This document shows positions 28,105 through 36,691 of a stretch of 64,000 nucleotides of DNA, piece after piece. The position numbers were made by a program, and so were the translations under genes. Every line of letters begins with the position of its first letter. Within the stretch, counting starts at the first letter, position 1. The stretch comes from Paucibacter sp. DJ2R-2. GTDB lineage: Bacteria > Pseudomonadota > Gammaproteobacteria > Burkholderiales > Burkholderiaceae_C. The DNA lies in assembly GCF_025717675.1 (NCBI RefSeq), contig NZ_JAJIRT010000005.1:1-64000 (forward strand). The letters run 5' to 3'. The notes beneath the pieces were generated by a model that was given only the letters and a program-made list of their open reading frames with translations, did not search any database and had not been told where the DNA came from.

Positions 28105-29619
28105 CTACTGGAAGGCCACCTCGGCAAAGCTGCGCAGCTTGCGGCTGTGCAGCTGCGCGGCCGAGCCCTGGCGCAGCAGCTCGACGGCACGCAGGCCGAT
28201 CTGCAGATGCTGGTCGACGCGGGCACGATAGAACTGGTCGGCCATGCCGGGCAGCTTGATCTCGCCGTGCAGGGGCTTGTCGCTGACGCAGAGCAGGGTG
28301 CCGTAGGGCACGCGCAGGCGCAGGCCGTTGGCGGCGATGGTGGCGCTTTCCATGTCCAGGGCCACGGCCCGGCTCTGGCTGAAGCGGCGCTCGGGGCCGC
28401 CGTGGCGGGTCTTGGGCAGCAGCTCCCAGTTGCGGTTGTCGGTGGAGGCCACCGTGCCGGTGCGCAGCAGGCGCTTGAGCTCCAGGCCGCTGAGCTGGGT
28501 GATGTCGGCCACGGCGGTTTCCAGCGCCACCTGCACCTCGGCCAGGGGCGGGATGGGCACCCACAGCGGCAGGTCTTCGTCCAGCACATGGTCCTCGCGC
28601 ACATAGGCATGGGCCAGCACATAGTCGCCCAGCTGCTGGCTGTTGCGCAGGCCGGCGCAGTGGCCCAGCATCAGCCAGGCATGCGGGCGCAGCACGGCCA
28701 CATGGTCGGTGATGGTCTTGGCATTGGCCGGGCCGACGCCAATATTGATCAGGCTGATGCCGCTGCGGTCGCGCCGGATCAGGTGATAGGCCGGCATCTG
28801 CGGCAGGCGCGGCGGCAACTGGCCCAGGGCATCGGCGTCCTCGGCGCTCAGGCCCACGCGGCGCGTGATGCGGTTGCCCGGCTCGACCAGGGCGATGCAG
28901 TCGTCCAGCTCATGCGGGCGGTTTGGGTCGGGCCGCTCGCGCATCAGCGCCAGGCCCAGCTTGACGAACTCGTCGATGTAGAACTGGTAGTTGGTGAAGA
29001 GCACGAAGTTCTGGAAGTGCTCGGGGCTGGTGCCGGTGTAGTGGCGCAGGCGGTGCAGGGAGTAATCCACCCGCGGCGCGGTGAACAGGGCCAGGGGCTG
29101 GGGCGCACCGGGTGGCAGCTCCTGCGTGCCGTTGGCGATGCCGTCGTCCATATCGGCCAGCTCGGGGAAATCGAACAGGCTGCGCAGCAGGCGGCGGCGC
29201 TCGGGCGCCAGCTGGCTGTCCAGGCTGGCCTGCTCGTCGAGCGCGAAGTGCAGGGGGATGGGCTGCTTGCTGCTGCAAACCTCCAGCTCCACGCCGTGGT
29301 TCTGCAGCAGCAGCTCGAACTGTTCCAGGTAGTAGCGCGCAAACAGCTCGGGGCGGGTCAGCGTCGTCTCGTAAACGCCGGGGCCGGCCACAAAGCCGTA
29401 GGCCAGGCGCGACACCTGGCGCTGCTCGCGCGCGCTGCTGCCCACGCGCAGGCGCAACAGGGGGTAGCAGGCGCGCACCGGGGCGATGTCCTGGCCGGCG
29501 AGAAAGTCCTGCAGCGCGCGGCGCAACTGCTGCAAGCCGGCCTGGTAGATCTGCTGCACATAGGCCAGGGCCGGGGCGGCCTGGTCAAAGGTCTGGGGCG
29601 CGAAGAACAGTGAGTCCAT
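28105..29619 (-). CDS. amn: AMP nucleosidase
   Basis: The 504-residue enzyme hydrolyses AMP to adenine and ribose 5-phosphate, contributing to purine balance. It is recognised by extended identity to the Escherichia coli protein: ALFTAPRVDYSLHRLRHYTG, NIGVGPANAKTITDHVAVL, LMLGHCAGLR and the active-site stretch ALDMESATIAANG, ending LHSRKLRSFAE. Length is close to the family's 484. ATG 29619 is chosen; an earlier codon would add 15 residues without family support. Its 5' end overlaps the DUF1127 gene by 35 bp in another frame. Confidence 0.95.
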   Translation of the reverse strand: MDSLFFAPQTFDQAAPALAYVQQIYQAGLQQLRRALQDFLAGQDIAPVRACYPLLRLRVGSSAREQRQVSRLAYGFVAGPGVYETTLTRPELFARYYLEQFELLLQNHGVELEVCSSKQPIPLHFALDEQASLDSQLAPERRRLLRSLFDFPELADMDDGIANGTQELPPGAPQPLALFTAPRVDYSLHRLRHYTGTSPEHFQNFVLFTNYQFYIDEFVKLGLALMRERPDPNRPHELDDCIALVEPGNRITRRVGLSAEDADALGQLPPRLPQMPAYHLIRRDRSGISLINIGVGPANAKTITDHVAVLRPHAWLMLGHCAGLRNSQQLGDYVLAHAYVREDHVLDEDLPLWVPIPPLAEVQVALETAVADITQLSGLELKRLLRTGTVASTDNRNWELLPKTRHGGPERRFSQSRAVALDMESATIAANGLRLRVPYGTLLCVSDKPLHGEIKLPGMADQFYRARVDQHLQIGLRAVELLRQGSAAQLHSRKLRSFAEVAFQ

Positions 29620-29842
29620 GAGGCAGTGTCGGGCGGGTTGGGCGCGGCCGAGGCGCTGCGCCATCGGCCTTGATTGTGGCCCCGGCCAGGACAGCCTCGA
29701 CCTCTCCGCGACCCAGGGCCAGATCGTTCAGCGCCCGACCATCCATCTCGCGCAGCTCGGCCCGTGCGCGGCGGGCTTGCTGGCTTTGTTTCAGCATGCG
29801 CAGCAGGGTTTGTGGGAGCAGAGAGAAAGGCTTGGAGCTCAT
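29585..29842 (-). CDS. DUF1127 (YjiS-like) small protein
   Basis: The 85-residue product contains the DUF1127 signature RARAELREMDGRALNDLAL followed by GRGEVEAVLAG. Short proteins of this family act in phosphate, carbon or RNA metabolism in some alphaproteobacteria; the role here is unknown. ATG 29842 gives MSSKPFSLL; a GTG nine bases earlier is possible. It is divergent from the LysR gene, and its 3' end overlaps amn by 35 bp, so the two could be co-expressed. Confidence 0.8.
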   Translation of the reverse strand: MSSKPFSLLPQTLLRMLKQSQQARRARAELREMDGRALNDLALGRGEVEAVLAGATIKADGAAPRPRPTRPTLPHGLTVLRAPDL

Positions 29843-29938
29843 GGCGTTCACCGTGTGGGTTGCGAGTGGTTGCCATCTTGGGTTTTGAGGTATGGTTTGA
29901 AAAGTTGAATGAACTGATTGGAAAGATCAGGAAAACTG

Positions 29939-30874
29939 ATGCGATGCCTGAGCCTGGACCAGATCCGCACCTTGGTGGCAATCGCCGACCTGGGCAGTTT
30001 TGCCGCCGCCGCCCAGGCCCTGCACCTGGCGCCGCCGACGGTGAGCCTGCACATCAGCGAGCTGGAATCGCGCCTCGACGCCACACTGCTGCTGCGCCGC
30101 AAAGGCGCGCCGCGCGCCGATGCGCGGGCCGCTGGGCTGAGCCTGACCCCTGCCGGCCAGGAGCTGGTGCAGCGCGGCCGTCAGCTCTTGCGCGATGCCG
30201 AGGACGCCGAGGCCCAGGTGCGCCGCCATGCGCGCGGCCTGGTTGGGCGGGTGCGCCTGGGCACGGCCACCGGTGTGGTCGTGCATCTGCTGCCGCAGGT
30301 GCTGGAGGCGCTGGCTCAGCAGCATCCGGGCATCGATGTGGAGCTCAGCGTGCTGGGCTCGGCCGACACTTTGGCGCGGCTCGATGCCGGGCGCCTGGAC
30401 ATCGGCCTGGTCACCTTGCCCTTGCCCGGCGGCACCGGCCTGCGCTGCACGCCCTGGCGGCGCGATCCCATGGTGGCTTTTCTGCCGGCCGACTGGGAGG
30501 CGCCCGCGCAGCTGGACCCGGCCTGGCTGGCCGACAAGCCGCTGATCTTCAACGACAGCAGCACCCAGATGTACCGTATGACCATGGCCTGGTTCGGTCA
30601 GGCCGGCTTCAACCCCAGCGCCCGCATCGAGCTCAATTTCACCGAGGCGATGAAGAGCCTGGTGGCGGCCGGCTACGGCGCGGCCCTGCTGCCGCTGGAG
30701 AGTGAGCCGGAAGCCGAACGTCTGACCCGCCTGGTCGGCCAGGAGCGCATGCAGCTGCGCCCCCTGAACCCGCCGCTGAGCCGCGAGCTGGCCCTGGTCC
30801 ATGCCGACGAGGCCATGCTGCCGCCCGGCGCGGCGCCGGTGCTGGAGGTGTTGCGGGCTTTTGCTCAGGCCTGA
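29939..30874 (+). CDS. LysR-family transcriptional regulator
   Basis: The 311-residue protein has the N-terminal LysR winged helix (LDQIRTLVAIADLGSFAAAA, with PTVSLHISELESRL as the recognition region) and the effector-binding fold beyond residue 95. AGGAAA precedes ATG 29939. It is divergent from the DUF1127 gene across an AT-rich 96-bp region, so that gene is the likeliest target. LysR genes are often divergent from DUF1127 genes. The effector is unknown. Confidence 0.92.
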   Translation: MRCLSLDQIRTLVAIADLGSFAAAAQALHLAPPTVSLHISELESRLDATLLLRRKGAPRADARAAGLSLTPAGQELVQRGRQLLRDAEDAEAQVRRHARGLVGRVRLGTATGVVVHLLPQVLEALAQQHPGIDVELSVLGSADTLARLDAGRLDIGLVTLPLPGGTGLRCTPWRRDPMVAFLPADWEAPAQLDPAWLADKPLIFNDSSTQMYRMTMAWFGQAGFNPSARIELNFTEAMKSLVAAGYGAALLPLESEPEAERLTRLVGQERMQLRPLNPPLSRELALVHADEAMLPPGAAPVLEVLRAFAQA

Positions 30875-30900
30875 GGGGCGCGTTTCTTGGGCGGGTCCCT

Positions 30901-32784
30901 TCAGCGGGCCAGCGTCACCGCCGCCAGCAGCAGCCAGGCGCTGTGCGGCAGCCATTGCTCGTTCCAGCGCCACTGGTCTTCGCTCGGGCCATTGGCAAAG
31001 GCCAGGCCCCCGCCGGCCTCGCTGTCCGGCGCGCCGGTGATGCCGTTGGACACACCGCCGCGCAGCATCACGCCCGCGCTGCTGGGGGCTGCTGGCGGGT
31101 TGCGCGCACCAAAGCCGTAGAGCATGGAGATGCCGTAGGGGTTGCGGCCCAGGATCCAGTCCAGCTGCGCCTGGGCGCTGCGGGCCAGGTCGGCACGGAT
31201 GCCGAAGTTGGCGCTTCCGGCGGGCACGGCCGATGGCTCCAGTGCCCGTCCGGCCAGCACGGCGGCTGTGCTTAGGGACGCCAGGCGGGCGCTCTCGCCC
31301 TGCCACCAGTAGCCGGTTTCATTGCGGTGCGGCATGAAGAAACCGCTCTGGATGGGGCCGGGTGTTCCGCCTGCTGCGGCCAGGCGGAAGCGCTGGCGGG
31401 CGTAGCCGTAGGGGTTGGCCACGGCCTGGTCCAGACGCTGCTGCGCGTCCAGCGCACGGCCCAAGGCTTGCCGCACAGAAGCTTGCCTTGCGGCCTCGGG
31501 CTCGATGCTCAGGTAGTGGCTGAGGCTGATCAAGGGCAGGCCAGCCTCGACCGCGTGGTAATGCGGGCGCTGACCCACGGCATCGCTGTAGAAATGGCCT
31601 TCGCCGTCCTGCCGCTGCAGCATCTGCGCGGCGCGTTCGCGCGCGGCTTGCAGGTACTCGGCGTCGCCAGTGGCGCGCAGTAGTTCCACCGCTGCGAGCA
31701 GGGCGCTGTAGTCGTCGATCAGGTTCTCCTGGCCGTTGGCGCAGTAGCTGCGGCCGAAGGTTTGCAGATGGCTGAAGGCCCGGCGCGCATCGGCCAAGTA
31801 AGTGGCGCCGCTGAACTCGCCCTGGCGCCCGCTGCTCTCGGCCAGCAAGGCGGCACGCGCCAGCGCGGCGATGGCCAGGCCGCCGCCGGCGCGGAAGGCG
31901 CTGCGGTAGCCTCGGGTGTAGACGCCGTCCTCGCCCTCGTAGCCCACCACCATGCGTTCGGCATCGGCGGCGCCCCAGCGGTCGAAGACGGTGGTGTAGA
32001 AGTAGCCCTCTTCGTCCAGCACGCGGTGCAGGTAGTCGGCGCCCCAGAAGGCCTCATCCTGGGCCTGGCGCAGCAGGCCGGCGCGGGCGAACAGACCGGC
32101 CGATTCATGGGCGCTGTGGGCCAGCACCCACGCGGCCATGGGGGCTTGTTGCGGGTTGAAGAAGTTGGCGTAGCCGAGGTGGGACAGGTATTTGCCGGTG
32201 TCGCCACCGGCATCGCGCCAGCCGCCCCAGACATCGACGACACGGTCGGTCTCAAAGATGCGGCGGCGGCGATCGCCTTCATCGAGGTGGCGCGACTGGC
32301 GGAAGTAGTCCAGCAAGGCCCCGGCCGTCTGGCGGAACAGGGCTTGCGGCTCCACCTGCACCGTGGCCGAGCGCACATGCTGGCCGCCGACCCACACCTC
32401 GACCTGGTAGCGGCCGGGCGCCGTCAACGCTGAAAAGTCGACCTGGAAGTGTTGACGCCCCGGCGTCCAGGCCTCGAAAGCGGGCAGGGCGCTGAGCGGC
32501 CCTTCGGTCTGCACCCGGCCCTCGCGCAGCACGCGGTAGCGCCCGCTGCTGGCGCGGCCGGCCGAGCTGACCACGGCCACCTTGGGCCCCAAGCTGTCCA
32601 GCCCCACCTGGTTGATCTGCACCTGCAGCGCGGCCCGGGGCAAACGCACCAGGCCTTCGACCTTGGCGCTCGGGGCGCCGTTGGCGCTGCCGAGCAAGCC
32701 CAGACTCAGGCCGGTGGCCGCCAGCCAGAGGGCGCGCCGACGCGGGCAGGGACAGGCGGGGTGCGGGGGAGATGGCTGATGCAT
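30901..32784 (-). CDS. Exported glycoside hydrolase, family 9
   Basis: The 627-residue enzyme has an arginine-rich signal peptide (about residues 1-37, RRRALWLAATGLSLGLLG), an Ig-like CelD-type N-terminal domain (about 45-145) and a GH9 (alpha/alpha)6 barrel. The catalytic-base region is GGWRDAGGDTGKY with Asp191 and Asp195. The likely acid is Glu609 in WRWNEQWLPHSAW. GH9 contains cellulases and exo-glucosaminidases. The linked NagX-like gene hints at an amino sugar but does not settle it. Its promoter region at 32847-32902 is shared with the divergent ROK regulator. Confidence 0.9.
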   Translation of the reverse strand: MHQPSPPHPACPCPRRRALWLAATGLSLGLLGSANGAPSAKVEGLVRLPRAALQVQINQVGLDSLGPKVAVVSSAGRASSGRYRVLREGRVQTEGPLSALPAFEAWTPGRQHFQVDFSALTAPGRYQVEVWVGGQHVRSATVQVEPQALFRQTAGALLDYFRQSRHLDEGDRRRRIFETDRVVDVWGGWRDAGGDTGKYLSHLGYANFFNPQQAPMAAWVLAHSAHESAGLFARAGLLRQAQDEAFWGADYLHRVLDEEGYFYTTVFDRWGAADAERMVVGYEGEDGVYTRGYRSAFRAGGGLAIAALARAALLAESSGRQGEFSGATYLADARRAFSHLQTFGRSYCANGQENLIDDYSALLAAVELLRATGDAEYLQAARERAAQMLQRQDGEGHFYSDAVGQRPHYHAVEAGLPLISLSHYLSIEPEAARQASVRQALGRALDAQQRLDQAVANPYGYARQRFRLAAAGGTPGPIQSGFFMPHRNETGYWWQGESARLASLSTAAVLAGRALEPSAVPAGSANFGIRADLARSAQAQLDWILGRNPYGISMLYGFGARNPPAAPSSAGVMLRGGVSNGITGAPDSEAGGGLAFANGPSEDQWRWNEQWLPHSAWLLLAAVTLAR

Positions 32785-32846
32785 GGGCGTGGCTCGTGAA
32801 TCGAAGCGGGTGGGGATGATTGGGAAAGGGGTGGAATGCCCGGCGG

Positions 32847-32875
32847 ACCATAGCGACCCGGGCTGCGATCGTCAA
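32847..32875 (-). promoter_or_regulatory. Candidate promoter of the GH9 gene
   Basis: On the minus strand TTGACG (32875-32870) and TATGGT (32852-32847) are separated by 17 bp, giving a leader of about 55 nt. The first two bases of the -35 box overlap the candidate ROK operator at 32874-32902. Confidence 0.6.
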
Positions 32876-32902
32876 TACATACAACCACTAGAAGTAATAA
32901 AA
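32874..32902. promoter_or_regulatory. Candidate ROK operator, site 1 (degenerate)
   Basis: This AT-rich 29-bp element matches the palindromic site at 34255-34283 at 19 of 29 positions when both are read on the plus strand. It lies between the divergent GH9 and ROK genes and overlaps the start of the GH9 -35 box by two bases, exactly as the second site does for the kinase promoter. The symmetry is weaker than in site 2. Confidence 0.45.
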
Positions 32903-32990
32903 TGAAGGATGAGCTCAGTGGGGCAGGCGCCGAACGGCCGCCCGGGCCCCCTGGCTTATGATTTCAGCGACATCACGAGGACTTGAATCC

Positions 32991-34241
32991 ATGCGAACCA
33001 TAGGCCGCGGCGCCACCCAGCAATCCAGTGCTCCTTACAACCGCCGGGTCGTCTTGGACTTCATCCGCCAGCAGGGCGCGGCCTCGCGCAAGGACATTGC
33101 CGACATGGTCTCGCTGAGCCCGCAGACCGTGGCCAATATCACCAACGATCTGGAGTCCATCGGCCTGATCGTCTCGCGCCGGCAGAAAGTGGACAAGACG
33201 CGCGGCCAGCCGCCGATTGCCTTTGAGCTGAACCCGGAAGGCGGTCATGCCATCGGCGTCAGCCTGGAGCCCGGGCGTGTGTCGGCGGCGCGGGTCAATC
33301 TGGTCGGTGATGTGCTGGAGCGCAGCGAGATCGAGCTGGACACCAGCCACCGGCAAAACCTGCTGGCTGCCATGCTGGCCCAGGTGCTGCAGCTGCGCAA
33401 AGGCACGCGTGAGCGGCTCTGGGGCATCGGCGTGGCCCTGCCGGGGCCGCTGGGCGCCACCGACATCAGCTTCCTCGGCCCCACGGCCATGGAGGGCTGG
33501 GCCGATCTGTCCTTGCTGGACGAGCTGCGCGATGCCGCCCGGCTGCCCCTGTTCTACAGCGTCGACAGCGTGGCCGGCGCCCTGGGCGAGACCCTGTTCG
33601 GCGTGGCCCAGTCCCTGGACAACTTCTTTTACCTGCACCTGGGCCTGGGCCTGGGCGGCGCCCTGGTGGTGAACCGCAATGCCTACCGCGGCACCAATGG
33701 CAATGCCACCGAGATCGGCCATGTGCCGGTGGTGCCCGGCGGTCTGCCTTGCTACTGCGGCAATTCCGGCTGTCTGGAGCGTTATGTCTCCATGCATGCC
33801 TTGGCCGAGGCCCTGGGCCTGAGCGACCCGCAGCTGCGCGCGCCCGAGCTCTTGGCGCGGCTGGCGGACCCGGCCGATGCGGTCGTCAAGGCCTGGTGCC
33901 AGCAGGCCGGTGAGCGCCTGCGCGACGCCATCTGCATGATCGAGAACATGCTGGATCCGCGCGCCATCGTCATCGGCGGCGGGGCGCCCAAAGTGCTGGT
34001 CGAGCGCTTGCTGGCCGCCGCGCAGCCCCTGCGTCGTTCGGTGCGCGGCGGCGTCGGTGATCCGGATCTGCGCCTCTTGCTGTCGGAGCGCCAGGGTGAC
34101 AGCTCCATCCTCGGGGCGGCCGTGTTGCCGATCTACGAAATGCTCTCGCCACGGCTGGAAACCGTGCAACAGGACCGCCGCCCGGATGCCGATGTGGCCG
34201 AGCTGCTGGGGCACCGCAGCGGCGGCCGCTGGGGTGGCTGA
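32991..34241 (+). CDS. ROK-family transcriptional regulator (NagC/Mlc type)
   Basis: The 416-residue protein has a MarR-like helix-turn-helix (about residues 20-75, RKDIADMVSLSPQTVANITNDL) and a ROK sugar-binding fold. The zinc site is His244 with Cys254, Cys256 and Cys261 (CYCGNSGC), and the sugar-contact Asp192 is kept in SVDSVAGALGE, where the usual Asn before it is Val. It most likely represses the flanking sugar genes until a sugar or sugar phosphate binds. GAGGA precedes ATG 32991; an ATG at 32958 is possible. Operator candidates flank the gene. Confidence 0.92.
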   Translation: MRTIGRGATQQSSAPYNRRVVLDFIRQQGAASRKDIADMVSLSPQTVANITNDLESIGLIVSRRQKVDKTRGQPPIAFELNPEGGHAIGVSLEPGRVSAARVNLVGDVLERSEIELDTSHRQNLLAAMLAQVLQLRKGTRERLWGIGVALPGPLGATDISFLGPTAMEGWADLSLLDELRDAARLPLFYSVDSVAGALGETLFGVAQSLDNFFYLHLGLGLGGALVVNRNAYRGTNGNATEIGHVPVVPGGLPCYCGNSGCLERYVSMHALAEALGLSDPQLRAPELLARLADPADAVVKAWCQQAGERLRDAICMIENMLDPRAIVIGGGAPKVLVERLLAAAQPLRRSVRGGVGDPDLRLLLSERQGDSSILGAAVLPIYEMLSPRLETVQQDRRPDADVAELLGHRSGGRWGG

Positions 34242-34254
34242 AGCGGCGATGAAA

Positions 34255-34283
34255 AATAAACACATCCATTGGATTTAATTATT
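34255..34283. promoter_or_regulatory. Palindromic operator before the PfkB kinase gene, site 2
   Basis: The element is AATAA-N4-ATCC-N3-GGAT-N4-TTATT, a perfect dyad in both half-site blocks. It lies 13 bp after the ROK stop and its last two bases are the first two of the kinase -35 box. AATAA/TTATT arms resemble sites of NagC/Mlc-type repressors. A related element lies at 32874-32902 next to the GH9 promoter. Confidence 0.65.
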
Positions 34284-34311
34284 GACGAGGCGATTCGGGC
34301 CGACCTATAGT
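34282..34311 (+). promoter_or_regulatory. Promoter of the sugar kinase unit
   Basis: TTGACG (34282-34287) and TATAGT (34306-34311) are spaced by 18 bp. The kinase ATG at 34320 follows the -10 box by only 8 bp, so the transcript would be leaderless or nearly so. Confidence 0.7.
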
Positions 34312-34319
34312 CGCGCCCC

Positions 34320-35279
34320 ATGGATCGCAACACCTCTTCTTCGTCCCCTCTCATCTGCGCCATCGGCGACATCGGCGTCGATCTCGTCATGGGCATGCTC
34401 GATCAATGGCCGGAGCTGGGCACCGAGCTGGTGCTGCCGCGCAGCGAGCTGCGCGCCGGTGGCTCGGCCGGCAACGCCGTGCTGGCCCTGCGCCACCTGG
34501 GCGCGCCGGCACGCTTGGTGTCGGCCGTGGGGGATGACGACTTTGGCCGCTGGCTGAGCGCGCAGTTCGAGGGCGTGGATGCCCGCCTGGCGGTCTGCGA
34601 GGTGGCTTCCACCGTCTCGGTCGGCCTGATGCACCGCTGCAGCGAGCGCAATTTCTTCACCACCGAAGGCCATCTGGCCGCCTTCAGCCTGGAGCAGGTG
34701 CTGGAGCGCGTGCCGGCCGCTGCACCGGGCAGCATCGCCTTGCTGACCGGCGTGTTCCTGCTGCCGCGCCTGCGCCCGCACTACCCGCAGCTGCTTGCCG
34801 AGCTGCGCGCCCGTGGCTACCAGCTGGCGCTGGACACCGGCTGGCCCAGCGAGGGCTGGACGGAGGCCGTCCGGGCCGAGGTGCTGGCTTGGCTGCCGGA
34901 CTGCGATCACCTGCTGCTCAATGAGCTCGAGGTCCGCCAGCTGGCAGGGATCGAGGATGTCGATCAGGCCATTCGCATCTTGCAGGCCCATCTGCCGCCG
35001 GGTGGCACCTTGGTCGTCAAAGCTGGATCGCGCGGCGCCTTGGCGGCGCGGGGCTCGCAGCGCTTGCGCCAAACTGCCGAGGCGGCTGAAGTGTTTGACA
35101 CCATCGGCGCCGGCGACAGCTTCAACGCCGGCTACCTGGCCGCCTGCCTGCGCGGCGCCCCTCTGCAGCAGGCCCTGGCCTGTGCTTGCCAATTGGCTTC
35201 GGCGGTTCTGGCGCGCTTCCCGCGCCGGGGCATCCAGCCGGGCGAGTTCCGTGAACTGCTGCTGGCCCAGCCGGCTTGA
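34320..35279 (+). CDS. PfkB-family carbohydrate kinase
   Basis: The 319-residue protein has the N-terminal PfkB region AIGDIGVDLVMG with the sugar-binding GGSAGNAVLALRHLG. The C-terminal signature DTIGAGDSFNAGY has catalytic Asp266. It phosphorylates a sugar or sugar acid with ATP; the substrate is not clear. An in-frame TAG lies four codons upstream, so ATG 34320 is the earliest start, and no Shine-Dalgarno precedes it. It heads a run with the MFS transporter and the TonB receptor downstream. Confidence 0.92.
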   Translation: MDRNTSSSSPLICAIGDIGVDLVMGMLDQWPELGTELVLPRSELRAGGSAGNAVLALRHLGAPARLVSAVGDDDFGRWLSAQFEGVDARLAVCEVASTVSVGLMHRCSERNFFTTEGHLAAFSLEQVLERVPAAAPGSIALLTGVFLLPRLRPHYPQLLAELRARGYQLALDTGWPSEGWTEAVRAEVLAWLPDCDHLLLNELEVRQLAGIEDVDQAIRILQAHLPPGGTLVVKAGSRGALAARGSQRLRQTAEAAEVFDTIGAGDSFNAGYLAACLRGAPLQQALACACQLASAVLARFPRRGIQPGEFRELLLAQPA

Positions 35280-35308
35280 AGCTAGACCGAAAGACCGAGG
35301 AGGCCCGA

Positions 35309-36559
35309 ATGAGACAACAGCGCCATGGCATCGTCATCTACATCCTGGTGATCTGGTTCGCGATCTCCTTCGTGACCAATCTGATCGGCCCGCTGATGCC
35401 GGTGCTGATCGAGGACTTCCATCTCAGCCTCGGGATGGCGGGCTTTCTGCCTTTTTCCTTCTTTCTCGCTTACGGTCTGGTGTCGATTCCCGGCGGCCTG
35501 CTGGTCGAACGACGCGGCGCCCGCTTCACGCTGGCCCTGGCCTTTGCCCTCAATCTGATCGGTGCCCTGGCAATCGCGCTACAGCCGGTGTATGCGGTGG
35601 TGATTGGCGGGCTGTTCGTGATCGGCCTGGGCATGGCCTTATTGCAGGTGGTGATCAACCCGCTGATGCGCACGGCCGGCGGCGAGGCGAATTTCGCTTT
35701 CTATTCGGTGATGGGGCAGCTGGTGTTCGGCCTGGCGTCCTTCATCAGTCCCTGGGTCTTCCAGCGCTTGATGGCGCGCCCGCCGGCCCATCCCGGCGCG
35801 CTGGTCTGGGTCGATTTCTACTGGGCGTTTGTGTTCGCCTTTGCCGCCCTGGTGCTGCTCAATCAGCGTCTGCCCCTGCCTCAGGTGGAGTTGCGCGAGG
35901 ATGAGCGCATGGGCGGCTGGTTGGCCTACCGCGAGCTGCTGCGGCGGGTTGATGTGTGGTGTTACTTCCTGGCCATCGTCGCCTACGTCGGCACCGAGCA
36001 AACCCTGGCGAACTGGATGTCGCAATTCCTCAGCAGCCAGCATGGCCTGTCGGCCACGGCCGAGGGCGCCGATGCGGTGGGCCAGTTCTGGGGCCTGATG
36101 TCCCTGGGCTGCTTGCTGGGCCTGCTGCTGCTCAAGCTGATGGACTCGCGCCGGGTGCTGGCCCTGTTCGTGCTGGCGGCCATGGCCAGTGTGGCGGCCG
36201 CGCTGTTTGGCAGTGCGAGCCTGGCGCTGTGGGCCTTTCCGGCGGCTGGCTTTTGCCTGTCGGTGATGTTCTCGGTGCTGTTCTCGCTGGCGCTGAACTC
36301 GGTGCCCCTGCACCACGGCGCCTTCTCAGGCATCTTGTGCACGGGCATTCTGGGCGGCGCGGTGCTGCCCATGCTGGTGGGTCAGCTGGCCGAGACCACC
36401 GGCCTGCGCCTGGCCATGTGCAGCGTGTTTCTCAGCCTGGCCTATATCTTCAGCGTGTCGATCTGGGCACGGCCTCTGGTCAGCAACCAGATGCTACCGC
36501 TGTCCGAACTCTTGCAGCGGGCGCGACGACGAGCGCCGGCCACACCGGCGCAGCCCTGA
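35309..36559 (+). CDS. MFS transporter, FucP-like sugar permease
   Basis: The 416-residue protein has twelve hydrophobic segments and the MFS loop motif GGLLVERRGARFT between segments 2 and 3. Overall it resembles the FucP/GluP/NagP branch of sugar:proton symporters. GAGGAGG lies just before ATG 35309, 29 bp after the kinase gene. With the TonB receptor and GH9 enzyme it would form an import chain: outer-membrane uptake, periplasmic cleavage, inner-membrane import and phosphorylation. Substrate is inferred from context only. Confidence 0.88.
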   Translation: MRQQRHGIVIYILVIWFAISFVTNLIGPLMPVLIEDFHLSLGMAGFLPFSFFLAYGLVSIPGGLLVERRGARFTLALAFALNLIGALAIALQPVYAVVIGGLFVIGLGMALLQVVINPLMRTAGGEANFAFYSVMGQLVFGLASFISPWVFQRLMARPPAHPGALVWVDFYWAFVFAFAALVLLNQRLPLPQVELREDERMGGWLAYRELLRRVDVWCYFLAIVAYVGTEQTLANWMSQFLSSQHGLSATAEGADAVGQFWGLMSLGCLLGLLLLKLMDSRRVLALFVLAAMASVAAALFGSASLALWAFPAAGFCLSVMFSVLFSLALNSVPLHHGAFSGILCTGILGGAVLPMLVGQLAETTGLRLAMCSVFLSLAYIFSVSIWARPLVSNQMLPLSELLQRARRRAPATPAQP

Positions 36560-36691
36560 CGCTGCCGTCGAGCTTCTCTCCCAGTTTTTCTTGCTTCCTT
36601 GCGCATGCCGTCTCGGCATGAGCCGGTTCGTCTCTGTCTGCTTGTCTGTCTCTACGTCCTTCTTCTCCCTACAACGATTCAGGAGCCTTGA

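Noticed and set aside
28044-28622. Upstream extension of the membrane GGDEF gene to 28622
   Set aside because: It would overlap amn on the same strand by more than 500 bp with low-complexity Pro/Ala/Cys/Arg sequence; ATG 28043 begins a normal membrane helix.
27874-29613. A 579-codon plus-strand frame opposite amn
   Set aside because: The amn product matches its family end to end; the plus-strand product is a Gln/Ala/Gly/His-rich shadow.
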